Shown: one piece after another, positions 48,184 to 56,853 of the stretch
Layout of the letters: each line of letters starts with the position of its first letter
How positions within the stretch are numbered: position 1 is the first letter of the stretch
Assembly: GCF_000711825.1 (NCBI RefSeq)
Contig: NZ_JONJ01000001.1
Coordinates: 62,001 to 126,000, forward strand
Source: [Clostridium] aminophilum DSM 10710
GTDB taxonomy: Bacteria; Bacillota; Clostridia; Lachnospirales; Lachnospiraceae
Length of the DNA: 64,000 nucleotides
Direction: 5' to 3'
Position numbers and translations under genes: made by a program
The notes under the pieces: model-generated
Databases searched by the model: none
What the model was told of the DNA's origin: nothing
What the model saw: the letters and a program-made list of their open reading frames with translations, nothing else

Positions 48184-48831
48184 TCATCCTCTGCGTCTTA
48201 CGATCTCCAATATGCTGTGATGCTGTATTTTCCTCGGTTCAAATTTGATGAGACTGAACACAATCTGCATGACAATGCCAGCTCCGAAAGTACTGACGAT
48301 GGTGCCGATTCCAACCGGACCGCCCAGCATCCATCCAAACAGAAGAGCCATCGACAGTAGACCGAACTGAACCGCTCCGATCGGGAATCGGCGGAGCCTT
48401 TTTCCAAGTCCGACCAGAAGGGTGTCCCTCGGTCCGCAGCACTGGGCGGAGGACATATAAAAATACTGGCCGACGGACATCAGCGCAAGTCCCGCCACAA
48501 TAGTCAGACATCCGGTCAGGATGCCGTTCGTTTTGGGCAGCGTATCCAGATCATTGAAGATCTGCACAAAATTTCCGGTCAGCAGCGCGTCCAGAACGGT
48601 TCCGAAACCGATCTTTTCATGCATCCACACGTCGATCAGCAGAATGAGAATGCCCATCACCGTCATGGAAAGTCCATAATTCAGCGGTGTCTGTTTCGCG
48701 ATTCCCATACCGAAACAGTCCCACGGCGAAAGACCGAGATCCGCACGGATCGTCAAATGCACCCCCAGTGCAAAGATCAGCAGTCCCCCTATGATCTGAA
48801 TCCACCCTGTAACCATTTTCTTCCGGCTCAT
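48184..48831 (-). CDS. YczE-family membrane protein
   Basis: A 215-residue protein with five to six helices and the YczE/YitT-like motif set: GVHLTIRADLGLSPWDCF near the first helix, GLSMTVMGILILLIDVW, and a CCGPRDTLLVGLGKRL loop that mirrors the first motif. Function is not established; B. subtilis yczE lies beside surfactin/competence genes. It converges with the FIST-GGDEF gene (52 bp apart). Confidence 0.85.
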   Translation of the reverse strand: MSRKKMVTGWIQIIGGLLIFALGVHLTIRADLGLSPWDCFGMGIAKQTPLNYGLSMTVMGILILLIDVWMHEKIGFGTVLDALLTGNFVQIFNDLDTLPKTNGILTGCLTIVAGLALMSVGQYFYMSSAQCCGPRDTLLVGLGKRLRRFPIGAVQFGLLSMALLFGWMLGGPVGIGTIVSTFGAGIVMQIVFSLIKFEPRKIQHHSILEIVRRRG

Positions 48832-48925
48832 AACACACTCTCTTTTCCGTTTTTCTTCACTATAACATATATTTCATACGGAAAAAACCGCCGGGAGAAT
48901 TCGGTTTAACGCCTCAGCACTGTCT

Positions 48926-50041
48926 TTATCCCCACACTTCCTCTGCAATCTCTTTGACCAGCTTCAGCTTCGCCCACTGTTCTTCTTCGGTCAGCTTGTT
49001 GCCGATCTCGCAGGATGCAAAGCCGCACTGCGGACTCAGGCAAAGCCGCTCCAGCGGAATGTACCTCGCCGCCTCGTGAATCCGGTCGATCACGGTCTGC
49101 CTGTCTTCCAGTACCGGCGACTTTGTGGTGATCAGGCCCAGAACCACTTTCTTGTCTTCCGATACTCTGGCCAGCGGGGCAAATCCGCCGGACCGCTCAT
49201 CATCATACTCCAGAAAGAGCGCGTCAACCTTTTCCTTTGCAAAGACATAATCCGCAACCGGGTCATACGGACCGCTCGTAAAATAGGTGGAATGGTAGTT
49301 ACCGCGGCAGATATGCGAGTTGATCACCATGTCTGCCGGCTTTCCTTCGAGCGCAAGGTTATTGACTTTCAGAAGCTGTGCCTTGACTTCCTCCAGATCG
49401 ATTCCGAGAGCCTTGTATCTCTGTTTTGCCGCATCCCCGACAATCGCTCCCCAGGTACAGTCATCGATCTGAAGATTCCGGCAGCCCGCTTCGTAGAACT
49501 GACGGATCACATCCCGATATGCGGCCGCAATGTCCTCGATCAGCTCATCATTTGTCGGATAGAACTTCCGGGTCGACTCGATATTGACCGGGACGATCAT
49601 CTGCTGGAAAGTCTGTGCCGGTGCCGGAATGGTGTATTTCGCAACGGTGTTTTCATCCTCAAACTGCTTCAGGAACTTAAAATACTCCACAAACGGATGT
49701 GCCTTCGCCCGGATCTTTCCGACAAGATACGTGTCATCCAGCACGGCAAGTTCCTGATTGAACTGCACGCCGTTTCCCGTCGCTCTGTGCTCCACGCCTT
49801 CCAGTCCCCACATAAAGTCGAGATGCCAGAAGCTTCTCCGGAATTCACCGTCGGTGATCACGTGAAAGCCGAGTTCTTTCTGCTTTCTGACCACGTTCGC
49901 AATCTCCGCATTGACCACGTTATCATATTCCTCCTGACCGATCGTTCCTGCCTGATAAGCAGCCTTCGCCTCTTTCAGTGCCTGCGGTCTCAGGAAACTC
50001 CCGACAAAATCATAGCGAAACGGTGTCTGTAATGTACTCAT
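48926..50041 (-). CDS. MetE C-terminal-like methyltransferase (YxjG/YxjH type)
   Basis: A 371-residue protein equal to the C-terminal catalytic half of cobalamin-independent methionine synthase. Zinc/thiol-site residues are visible in INSHICRGNYHS (His and Cys), the Glu-containing LEYDDERSG region and LCLSPQCGFASCEIG (Cys), and TDGEFRR and IDDCTWG are conserved family segments. It probably transfers a methyl group to homocysteine or a related thiol, though the folate N-terminal half is absent, so the donor may differ. No S-box is present; a divergent LysR gene suggests control by that regulator. Promoter TTTACC-17-TATACT at 50112-50084. Confidence 0.88.
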   Translation of the reverse strand: MSTLQTPFRYDFVGSFLRPQALKEAKAAYQAGTIGQEEYDNVVNAEIANVVRKQKELGFHVITDGEFRRSFWHLDFMWGLEGVEHRATGNGVQFNQELAVLDDTYLVGKIRAKAHPFVEYFKFLKQFEDENTVAKYTIPAPAQTFQQMIVPVNIESTRKFYPTNDELIEDIAAAYRDVIRQFYEAGCRNLQIDDCTWGAIVGDAAKQRYKALGIDLEEVKAQLLKVNNLALEGKPADMVINSHICRGNYHSTYFTSGPYDPVADYVFAKEKVDALFLEYDDERSGGFAPLARVSEDKKVVLGLITTKSPVLEDRQTVIDRIHEAARYIPLERLCLSPQCGFASCEIGNKLTEEEQWAKLKLVKEIAEEVWG

Positions 50042-50083
50042 CGTGTCAAATCTCCTCTCCGTAAAATGTGTTCTATGCTGAGG

Positions 50084-50112
50084 AGTATAAGTCTATTATT
50101 TTGATAGGTAAA
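50084..50112 (-). promoter_or_regulatory. Promoter of the MetE-like gene
   Basis: Minus strand TTTACC (50112-50107), 17 bp, TATACT (50089-50084). An AT-rich T-N11-A-type stretch overlaps the -35, as expected for LysR control. Confidence 0.6.
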
Positions 50113-50156
50113 ATATATATTCTTGTGGTTTCTCCATAGCTTCCATCTATCGTGCA

Positions 50157-50200
50157 TGGTATAATTCAAATGTGTTCTATACCCAAGCGAATCGATTCGC
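50157..50200 (+). promoter_or_regulatory. LysR promoter (extended -10) and 14-bp palindrome
   Basis: TGGTATAAT (50157-50165) is an extended -10. Downstream GCGAATCGATTCGC (50187-50200) is a perfect palindrome, a possible autoregulatory site. Confidence 0.5.
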
Positions 50201-50292
50201 GTTTTTCGACAGGAAAGGAGAACATCTGTGGGCAATGACTTCCGGGAAAAGAGAACATCCCGTCAGCCAATGACTCCGGATGATACAGCCGC

Positions 50293-51189
50293 ATGACCAT
50301 CAAACAACTCCAATATGCCGTCACCGTAGCGGAAACCGGTAATATCACCGAGGCCGCCAAAAAACTGTTTATAGCGCAGCCGAGTCTCACCACCGCAATC
50401 CATGCGCTGGAGAAAGAATACGGAATCACGATATTTTCCAGATCAAATAAAGGGATTGAACTCACGCCGGACGGCGACGAGTTTCTGGGATATGCGAGAC
50501 AGATTCTGGATCAGGCCAATCTGATGAATGAGCGCTACACGGGAAAGACCATGGGAAAACAGCGGTTCTGCGTCTCTTCCCAGCACTATTCTTTTGTCGT
50601 GGAAGCCTTCGTCCGGCTTCTGAAAGAACAGGGCGGCGACAAATACGAATTTCATATGCGGGAAACGCAGACCTATGACATCATCGATGACGTGGCGCGC
50701 CTTCGAAGCGAGATCGGTATCCTCTACCTGAATGCCTTCAATGAAACGATCATCCGCAAGTCACTCCGCGACAACGATCTGACATTTACCCCGCTTTTTA
50801 CCGCAGATCCGCATGTCTTTATCGGCAAGAAGAATCCGCTTGCCGGAAAAGCAGCGCTTACGCTAGATGATCTGAAACCCTATCCCCGTCTCTCTTACGA
50901 GCAGGGAAGCCACAATTCGTTTTATTTTTCCGAGGAAATCCTGAGCACCGTCGACTGTGACAAGGACATTGTCGTCTGCGACCGGGCCACCCTGTTCAAC
51001 ATGCTGATCGGTCTGAACGGGTATACCATCTGCAGCGGTGTCATCAGTGAAGAGCTGAACGGCCCGAACATCATCGCCAAGCCGCTTTCCATAAAAGACC
51101 ATATGGAGATCGGCTATATTCTGCCGACCTCCATACATCCGTCTCCGCTCACGCTCAGCTATATTGAAATTCTGAAAAGTCTGGTCTGA
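50293..51189 (+). CDS. LysR-family transcriptional regulator
   Basis: A 298-residue LysR protein: N-terminal winged HTH (MTIKQLQYAVTVAETGNITEAAKKL, noted here as LQYAVTVAETGNIT, AQPSLTTAIHALEKEYGITIF) and a periplasmic-binding-like effector domain (about 90-295). Divergent from the MetE-like gene over 251 bp, so it is the likely regulator of methionine-related methyl transfer. Its stop is only 2 bp from the convergent stop of the next gene and no terminator separates them. Confidence 0.92.
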   Translation: MTIKQLQYAVTVAETGNITEAAKKLFIAQPSLTTAIHALEKEYGITIFSRSNKGIELTPDGDEFLGYARQILDQANLMNERYTGKTMGKQRFCVSSQHYSFVVEAFVRLLKEQGGDKYEFHMRETQTYDIIDDVARLRSEIGILYLNAFNETIIRKSLRDNDLTFTPLFTADPHVFIGKKNPLAGKAALTLDDLKPYPRLSYEQGSHNSFYFSEEILSTVDCDKDIVVCDRATLFNMLIGLNGYTICSGVISEELNGPNIIAKPLSIKDHMEIGYILPTSIHPSPLTLSYIEILKSLV

Positions 51190-51191
51190 CC

Positions 51192-54100
51192 CTACATTTT
51201 CCCGTCGGAGTTCTCTCTCCGGACCCGGACAATGTCGGTGACATCCTGACACATTCCGAGTATGCAGAGCTGACTGTTGAAATTGTAATACTTCAGTTTG
51301 GTTGTCTGGAAGCAGCGGCGATTGCCCGCGGCATCCAGAACGTCCTCGATGAATACGTACGGCTCGTTCATGGAAAGTGCTTTCTTATCATCTTCGATGA
51401 AGTGTGATGCCGTCTTTTCATCAAAAATCTGGGAGTCCGTCAGGCCGATAACGCCGGCCGGACCGGTCTTGTGCGCGTACTCCGCAAACGCCTGGTTGCA
51501 GGCGATATATACGCCTGTTTTCGCCAGTTTGGTAAATGTGAGACACGGCATGTTGTCGAGCAGTGAGATGATGGTATCCTTCAGTTCCGCTGTGGTCGAA
51601 AGCCCGTGAGCCATGTACCGCGGCGTATCCTCACTGTTTTCCGCTCTCTGTCCGGAGTCCGCACCGTCAGCCGTCTCCGTGCTGACCGCCAGAACCGCTA
51701 CCGCGATCGCGGTGATATTCGTAACCGGATTGACGGCAATCCGGCGAATCATGGTATGAACAATCGTATCCAGTCCTACATTTTCGTCAATAATCGCACG
51801 CTTGCCATCGCGGACGCACTGCATCACACCTCTCAGGAACAGCGTTCCGCTCTCCGCGTCCGGATCCATGAGATCGATTTCTTCGGTACTGTAGTCCACG
51901 TTCATGGTTCGCTTCAGGAAATCGCGATAAGACTGGTTGCAGCGGCTGTACCAGAGTCTGGTTCCGTTCACCTCTATGATACACATGGGCAGCGTGTTAA
52001 AATAATGTGCCAGCGAAGAATCCGTCTCACTGGAAAGCGCCGAGAAATCATACAGGTTGATGCGGCCGATGGAAGCATAGTATCCCGCCTCCGCCGGATT
52101 CTCGTATTCCAGGGCGCCTTCTTTTCCCTTCGAAGCAACGATCTCTTCAAATGAAACCGGTTTTCCGTAATAGAATCCCTGAATTCTCGTGCATCCAATC
52201 TCGCGCAGGAACTCCACCTGCTCCGCTTTTTCCACGCCCTCGCACACCGTCTCGATCTTCAGACTCATCGCCATGTTGACCAGCTCGGTGAGAATGATCT
52301 TTCCTTCGTCCCCCTCATCAAAGCGCTCCATAAAGCTCATGTTGAACTTGATGAGATCGAACGGAATCTGATTCAGACCGTCCAGCGAGGAGTATCCGCT
52401 TCCGAAATCATCCATCCATACCGGGAAGCCGAGTTTCCGGAACCGGGCGATCTGCTCTTTCATGAATTCAAAATCGCTTCCGATGATGCTCTCCGTGATC
52501 TCGATCGTGATCATGGAATGATCGACGCCCGCCTCGTCCACTCTGCGGCAGATTTCCTCGACGATGTCACAGCTCTCGAAATCCATGCGGGAAAGGTTGA
52601 TCGACTGCGGTACCAGATACATCCCCAGACGTTCCTGTTCCTTCATCTTTTTCAGAACCTGTTCCACCACATAGAGATCCAGCTTATAGATCAGCTTGGC
52701 CTCCTCCAGCGCCGGAATAAAGTATCCCGGTGACAGGAATCCGAATTCCGGATCAATCCAGCGGGCCAGTGCCTCCTCATCGCACACCTTTCCGTCGGCC
52801 GCGCGGACAATGGGCTGATAATAGACCTTTATCCATCCTTCCTTCAGGGCGCGGTCGAGATTCTGAATGATATGAACGTTCATTTCGCCCTGTTTCCGCA
52901 TCGTCTCGTCATAGTACGCGATGGAGGAAGACATTTCTCCCCGGTTCAGATCACAGGCAAACTTGGCGCGGTCGCACGCAATGCTGACATCGACCTCCTC
53001 GAGACGGTTCGGATAAATGCCGACACGGATGGACATCCGTTTTCCGTCGATTGCGGTCTCACAATCCCTCAGCACCGCTTTCAGAATCTCATCTACCCTG
53101 TCCTCATCCGCAACTGCCGTAAAATGGTCACCTCCGAAACGGCAGATTCGCTGTGCGCCGAAATGCCTCGCCAGAATTTTGGCGAGATTCATGATCATTT
53201 TATCGCCTGTCTTAAATCCATACTGGCGGTTGTAGTGCCGGATTCCGATGATATCAATGTACACCATCACGGGATTCAGCCCCTCCGCCTGCATTTTTTC
53301 CTTCTCCTGCAGTGCGAGGGTGAAGAAATGCCGCATATTGGGCAGATCCGTCATCCGGTCATAGAGTATCTGATGATTCAGGTTCTCAATGTACTGCCGG
53401 ATCTGATCTCTCATCCGCTTGAATGCGCCGGTCAGGGCACCGATCTCATCCCGCCCCTCATAATTCAGGTCAACCGTGTAATCGGCATCCGCAAGCCTCT
53501 GGGAAGCATCCGTCAGCTGTTTCAGCGGATGCATGATCGCTCCCATCAGGAACGACACCAGAACGGCAAACACACCAATGATCAAAATCGCAATCATCGC
53601 AATGTCACGGACAAGCCGGATCCACGGCGCATTGATTTCGTCGGTCGGCACAACACAGAAAAGTGTCAGACCGTTGGAAAGAGTGGAGTAGGACACCTGC
53701 CGGTTCACATTATCCGCAGTATAACGGATCAACGCATTGCCACTGTTTTTGCCCTGCAGGAGCTGCTCATCCACTCCAAACTGCATCTCATCCTTTCCGG
53801 TGCCGATCGGGAAATCCGGGTGATAGACCACCCTGCCGTTGGCCGCCAGAAGACATACATATCCCGTCTTGTAAATCCGGACGTCCTTCAGCTGATCCAC
53901 CAGCGTATCGCAGGAAATATCCATGCCGATCAGTCCGATAAACGTCCCCGCCTTATAAATCGGCACAAAATAGGAGTACACCCACTGGTCTTCGAAGACA
54001 TACGGTCCAACCCAGCCCGGCCGGCCCATGCTGACAGCCGCCTCGTACCATGTGGCGCCCAAATACTCCTCCGGTTCAAGATTTACAACATCCAGCGGCG

Positions 54101-54575
54101 TCTGTTCAATCAGTCCGGTTTTCCCGATCTTCCGGTAGTAGAATCCCTGTTCACTGCTGCTGAATTCCGGATTGATGCAGTAGAAATACGAAATGATTCC
54201 CTGCGTATTGTCCGCCACGCCGGAGAAAAGATCCTGAAGCCGGCCACAGTATGCGTGAAGATATTCATCAAGCGCTGTCTTCTGTTCCGGCGTCTGCTCC
54301 GAAGTCCCGGTCCGGACTGCACCGGATTCGGTCAGAAAAACGCTGTCCAGATCTTCAATTGCGACATTTGCCATAATCTCGGCAGACTGTTCAATACTGC
54401 CGAAATACTTCTCCAGTGTTTTTTCCCGGTCTTCATTGATCAGGTTCATCATTCTCACGGAATTCTGATCCGTCTCATTGTGACCGATGAGATAACTGGC
54501 CCCCAAAACGGCCATCGTACTCGTAAGAATAATCAGAACCGTGCTCACCGTAATGGTAAATCGTATCGAACGCAT
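51192..54575 (-). CDS. dCache-HAMP-GGDEF(GGDHF)-EAL-PAS membrane c-di-GMP protein
   Basis: A 1127-residue protein. TM1 (7-29), extracellular dCache sensor (about 35-320, WYEAA and GLIGMDI marks but without the amino-acid-type Arg), TM2 (about 325-347), HAMP, a GGDEF-like domain with GGDHF (near 490, Glu replaced by His, probably inactive as cyclase), EAL (about 570-815) with EALARW, NLSR, ITES, DDFGSGYSS and CEGVE intact, the same post-EAL domain as in the 27157-30654 protein (about 830-970), and a C-terminal PAS (about 1000-1110). Expected net activity is c-di-GMP hydrolysis controlled from outside. It follows an orphan solute-binding lipoprotein by 63 bp, likely one operon. Confidence 0.9.
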   Translation of the reverse strand: MRSIRFTITVSTVLIILTSTMAVLGASYLIGHNETDQNSVRMMNLINEDREKTLEKYFGSIEQSAEIMANVAIEDLDSVFLTESGAVRTGTSEQTPEQKTALDEYLHAYCGRLQDLFSGVADNTQGIISYFYCINPEFSSSEQGFYYRKIGKTGLIEQTPLDVVNLEPEEYLGATWYEAAVSMGRPGWVGPYVFEDQWVYSYFVPIYKAGTFIGLIGMDISCDTLVDQLKDVRIYKTGYVCLLAANGRVVYHPDFPIGTGKDEMQFGVDEQLLQGKNSGNALIRYTADNVNRQVSYSTLSNGLTLFCVVPTDEINAPWIRLVRDIAMIAILIIGVFAVLVSFLMGAIMHPLKQLTDASQRLADADYTVDLNYEGRDEIGALTGAFKRMRDQIRQYIENLNHQILYDRMTDLPNMRHFFTLALQEKEKMQAEGLNPVMVYIDIIGIRHYNRQYGFKTGDKMIMNLAKILARHFGAQRICRFGGDHFTAVADEDRVDEILKAVLRDCETAIDGKRMSIRVGIYPNRLEEVDVSIACDRAKFACDLNRGEMSSSIAYYDETMRKQGEMNVHIIQNLDRALKEGWIKVYYQPIVRAADGKVCDEEALARWIDPEFGFLSPGYFIPALEEAKLIYKLDLYVVEQVLKKMKEQERLGMYLVPQSINLSRMDFESCDIVEEICRRVDEAGVDHSMITIEITESIIGSDFEFMKEQIARFRKLGFPVWMDDFGSGYSSLDGLNQIPFDLIKFNMSFMERFDEGDEGKIILTELVNMAMSLKIETVCEGVEKAEQVEFLREIGCTRIQGFYYGKPVSFEEIVASKGKEGALEYENPAEAGYYASIGRINLYDFSALSSETDSSLAHYFNTLPMCIIEVNGTRLWYSRCNQSYRDFLKRTMNVDYSTEEIDLMDPDAESGTLFLRGVMQCVRDGKRAIIDENVGLDTIVHTMIRRIAVNPVTNITAIAVAVLAVSTETADGADSGQRAENSEDTPRYMAHGLSTTAELKDTIISLLDNMPCLTFTKLAKTGVYIACNQAFAEYAHKTGPAGVIGLTDSQIFDEKTASHFIEDDKKALSMNEPYVFIEDVLDAAGNRRCFQTTKLKYYNFNSQLCILGMCQDVTDIVRVRRENSDGKM

Positions 54576-54638
54576 CCCTGCTCACCTCATTCCTGTCTGC
54601 CGCCGCGCTCATTCTGCGATCGTTTTATACCAAAAGAA

Positions 54639-56297
54639 TTATTCCTTTTTATCGGTTATGGTCATCTCCCGATACTTGTTCTTGACAGAACCGTTCCAGG
54701 ATGCCTGAATGCCGCCCAGTCTTTCCGACGTGACATAATAGCGCTCTCGGGAATACAAAGGAATCCAGGCTGCATCCTCCTGTACAATGGTCCGCTCCAG
54801 ATCCTGATACTCGCGGATGCGATCCTTTGGATCCGCGATTCCCCTCGCGATCTGAATGCGGTTCATCACGCGGTGATCCGGATAGCACAGGCTCCGGTAC
54901 GTCGTATTATGCTCATTGCCGAAGAAGGTGAAGATGAAATTATCCGGATCATTGAAATCTGCCATCCATTGCGCAGTATAGCATGTCAGTTTTCCCTTCT
55001 TGCGCCGGTCCATAAAATCTTTCTCGTCGATGACTTCAATATTCGCGTGGATTCCGATCTTTTCCCACATGGCCGCCGCCAGCCGGAGAACGGACAGCTC
55101 CCATTGGGTGGAAGCGGAATTCACGCTCACCGTCAGTTTACAGCCGTTCGGATATCCGGCCTCTTCGAGGAGTCTGCGGGCATTCTCCGGATCATAGGGA
55201 ATCTCCGGAAGTTCCGGATTGAACCCATACAGCCCGTGCGGAAAAATACCGTTTTCCACCAAGCCCCGGTCTCCATACACTGCCGTCAGCAGCTGCCGCC
55301 GGTTCAACGCCATCTGCATCGCCATGCGAACCGCTTTCCGGTTCAGCGGCGCGATCGTCTCATTCATTGCAATATATGTGATGCCGATCCGCGGAACATG
55401 GAAAAGCCGTTCCTGATACCGGTCCCCGTGCAGAAAATACTCTGCCGCATTTCCGACTTCATCCAGATCGAGCACGTCGATTTCCCCGTTTTCAAACATT
55501 CTCCGGATTTCTCTTGCATCATTGGCAAACCGAAGGTCAAGGCCGTCACATTTCGGCGCCCCCTGCCAGCATGCTGGATTCGCTTTCAGAAGCATTCCTT
55601 CCTGCGGAATCCACTTCCAGAGGATGAAGGATCCGGTTCCGACCGTCCACTCCGGATCGGTTCCAAACCGGTCACCTGCCTCCGTGGTTGTCTCCTGATC
55701 CAGAATGGACGCGCCCGGCATGGAAAGACAGGCTAAAAACGCCTCAAAGGGCTGCGCCAGCGTGATCCGGAAATCATGGTCGTTCAGGATCTCAAATCCG
55801 GTCAGATGATCGGTTTCTCCGTTTTTCAGGGATTCCGCGCCCTCGATGATGTCCACGATATCGCTGTTACAGGAATCCGGATGCGTCAGGAGACGCTCAA
55901 AGGTATACAGCACATCCGATGAAGTCAGATTCTCTCCGTTGCTGAACGTCACATTATTTCTCAGATGAAACGTATAGCTTTTTCCATCCTCCGAAACATC
56001 CCAGGATTCGGCCAGCGACGGCAGAATCTCCATATTTCCGCCCGCATCATTTTCCATCTCGACAAGACGGTTGAACACATTCTGCGCAACCGTGTAGTGA
56101 ATGGATGTGCACTGAAAATCGACCGTATCCGGTTCATCCTCCACGGCAACAAGAAAACGGCTCACATCCGGTTCCTGCTCTTTCTCCTTCCGGTTCGATT
56201 CGTCACCGGAAAATCCGGCTCCACATGCAGAAGCAGACAGTGCAACCTGTATCGCAAGAAAACAGGCAAACGTCCGTTTCAGAAGCGTACGTTTCAT
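54639..56297 (-). CDS. Family 5 (oligopeptide-type) solute-binding lipoprotein, orphan
   Basis: A 552-residue extracytoplasmic binding protein with a lipoprotein signal (lipid Cys25 in SASACGAG) and the SBP_bac_5 fold: LPSLAESWDVSEDGKSYTFHLR (noted as LAESWDVSEDGKSYTF), NNVTFSNGENLTSSDV, YIAMNE, DPENARRLLEEAGYPNG. Family members bind peptides, nickel or other ligands for ABC import. No permease or ATPase genes are adjacent; instead the next gene encodes a dCache-GGDEF-EAL protein, suggesting a sensory role. Start at 56297 follows AAAGGAGA; extended -10 TGGTAAAAT at 56387-56379. Confidence 0.88.
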   Translation of the reverse strand: MKRTLLKRTFACFLAIQVALSASACGAGFSGDESNRKEKEQEPDVSRFLVAVEDEPDTVDFQCTSIHYTVAQNVFNRLVEMENDAGGNMEILPSLAESWDVSEDGKSYTFHLRNNVTFSNGENLTSSDVLYTFERLLTHPDSCNSDIVDIIEGAESLKNGETDHLTGFEILNDHDFRITLAQPFEAFLACLSMPGASILDQETTTEAGDRFGTDPEWTVGTGSFILWKWIPQEGMLLKANPACWQGAPKCDGLDLRFANDAREIRRMFENGEIDVLDLDEVGNAAEYFLHGDRYQERLFHVPRIGITYIAMNETIAPLNRKAVRMAMQMALNRRQLLTAVYGDRGLVENGIFPHGLYGFNPELPEIPYDPENARRLLEEAGYPNGCKLTVSVNSASTQWELSVLRLAAAMWEKIGIHANIEVIDEKDFMDRRKKGKLTCYTAQWMADFNDPDNFIFTFFGNEHNTTYRSLCYPDHRVMNRIQIARGIADPKDRIREYQDLERTIVQEDAAWIPLYSRERYYVTSERLGGIQASWNGSVKNKYREMTITDKKE

Positions 56298-56378
56298 GAC
56301 GGTCTCCTTTCCCTGGCCGATCGCCGGCAAATGATCAACAATGTGCGTGTTTTCCCCATGTTATGATTCTTTAATTGA

Positions 56379-56387
56379 ATTTTACCA
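56379..56387 (-). promoter_or_regulatory. Extended -10 promoter of the binding-protein/GGDEF-EAL operon
   Basis: Minus strand TGGTAAAAT within GCATGGTAAAAT, about 80 bp before the ATG. The same 12-mer occurs upstream of the other GGDEF-EAL gene, there inside a terminator loop. Confidence 0.4.
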
Positions 56388-56458
56388 TGCTTTTTTACAA
56401 AAATCTCCATTATTTTTGTAATATTCCATACATTTTCACAATACGCCTTCTTCCCTTT

Positions 56459-56556
56459 GCGGCGTGCGTATTCCCTCATTCCTAAGGGACGCGCACGGAC
56501 TCTGCGCGCCGCCAGGGCCTCACCGAGGCGTGAGCTTTGGCGAGTCAGCCTCGTAA
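56459..56556. other. GC-rich structured intergenic block
   Basis: About 100 bp much richer in G+C than the flanking AT-rich sequence, with GCGGCG...CGCCGC and CTCACC/GGCGTGAG complementarity. No open frame with a ribosome site. It may be a repeat element or small RNA; I cannot identify it. Confidence 0.3.
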
Positions 56557-56566
56557 ATGAAAAACA

Positions 56567-56600
56567 GGCTGCCGCATCCGCTTTCGCAGATGCAGCAGCC
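56567..56600 (-). terminator. Terminator of the csoR-copA operon
   Basis: GGCTGCCGCATCCGC (56567-56581) / GCAGATGCAGCAGCC (56586-56600) with two wobble or mismatched positions; minus strand followed by TGTTTTTC, about 50 bp after the copA stop. Confidence 0.75.
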
Positions 56601-56649
56601 CGCCGCGTTCCCGGTTCATTCCGGTTCTTACCCGATTCATTTCCGGTTC

Positions 56650-56853
56650 TTACGCCATGCCGCCGTACTCATATCCGGCATCTTCCACAGCCGCCCGGAT
56701 GAGTGCCTCATCGACCTCTTTGGAATTGGTGATGGTTACCAGATTCTCTTCATGGGACGCCGCTGCGCTCTCAATCCCGTCGATCGCCTCCAGCGCCTTT
56801 TTCACATGAGCCTCACAATGTGCGCACATCATTCCGTTAACCGTAATTTTCAT
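56650..56853 (-). other. Possible internally initiated CopZ-like copper chaperone
   Basis: In-frame ATG at 56853 inside copA, preceded by AGGAAG seven bases upstream, encodes a complete 67-residue HMA domain ([13 protein letters not shown]...) ending at the copA stop. Length and content equal a free CopZ. Whether internal initiation occurs is inference. Confidence 0.45.

Noticed and set aside
48926-50112. S-box (SAM-I) riboswitch before the MetE-like gene
   Set aside because: The leader is only about 35 nt after the promoter, too short for any SAM riboswitch.
52872-55736. 954-codon plus-strand open frame
   Set aside because: Antisense to the GGDEF-EAL and binding-protein genes, both with full sets of conserved motifs.
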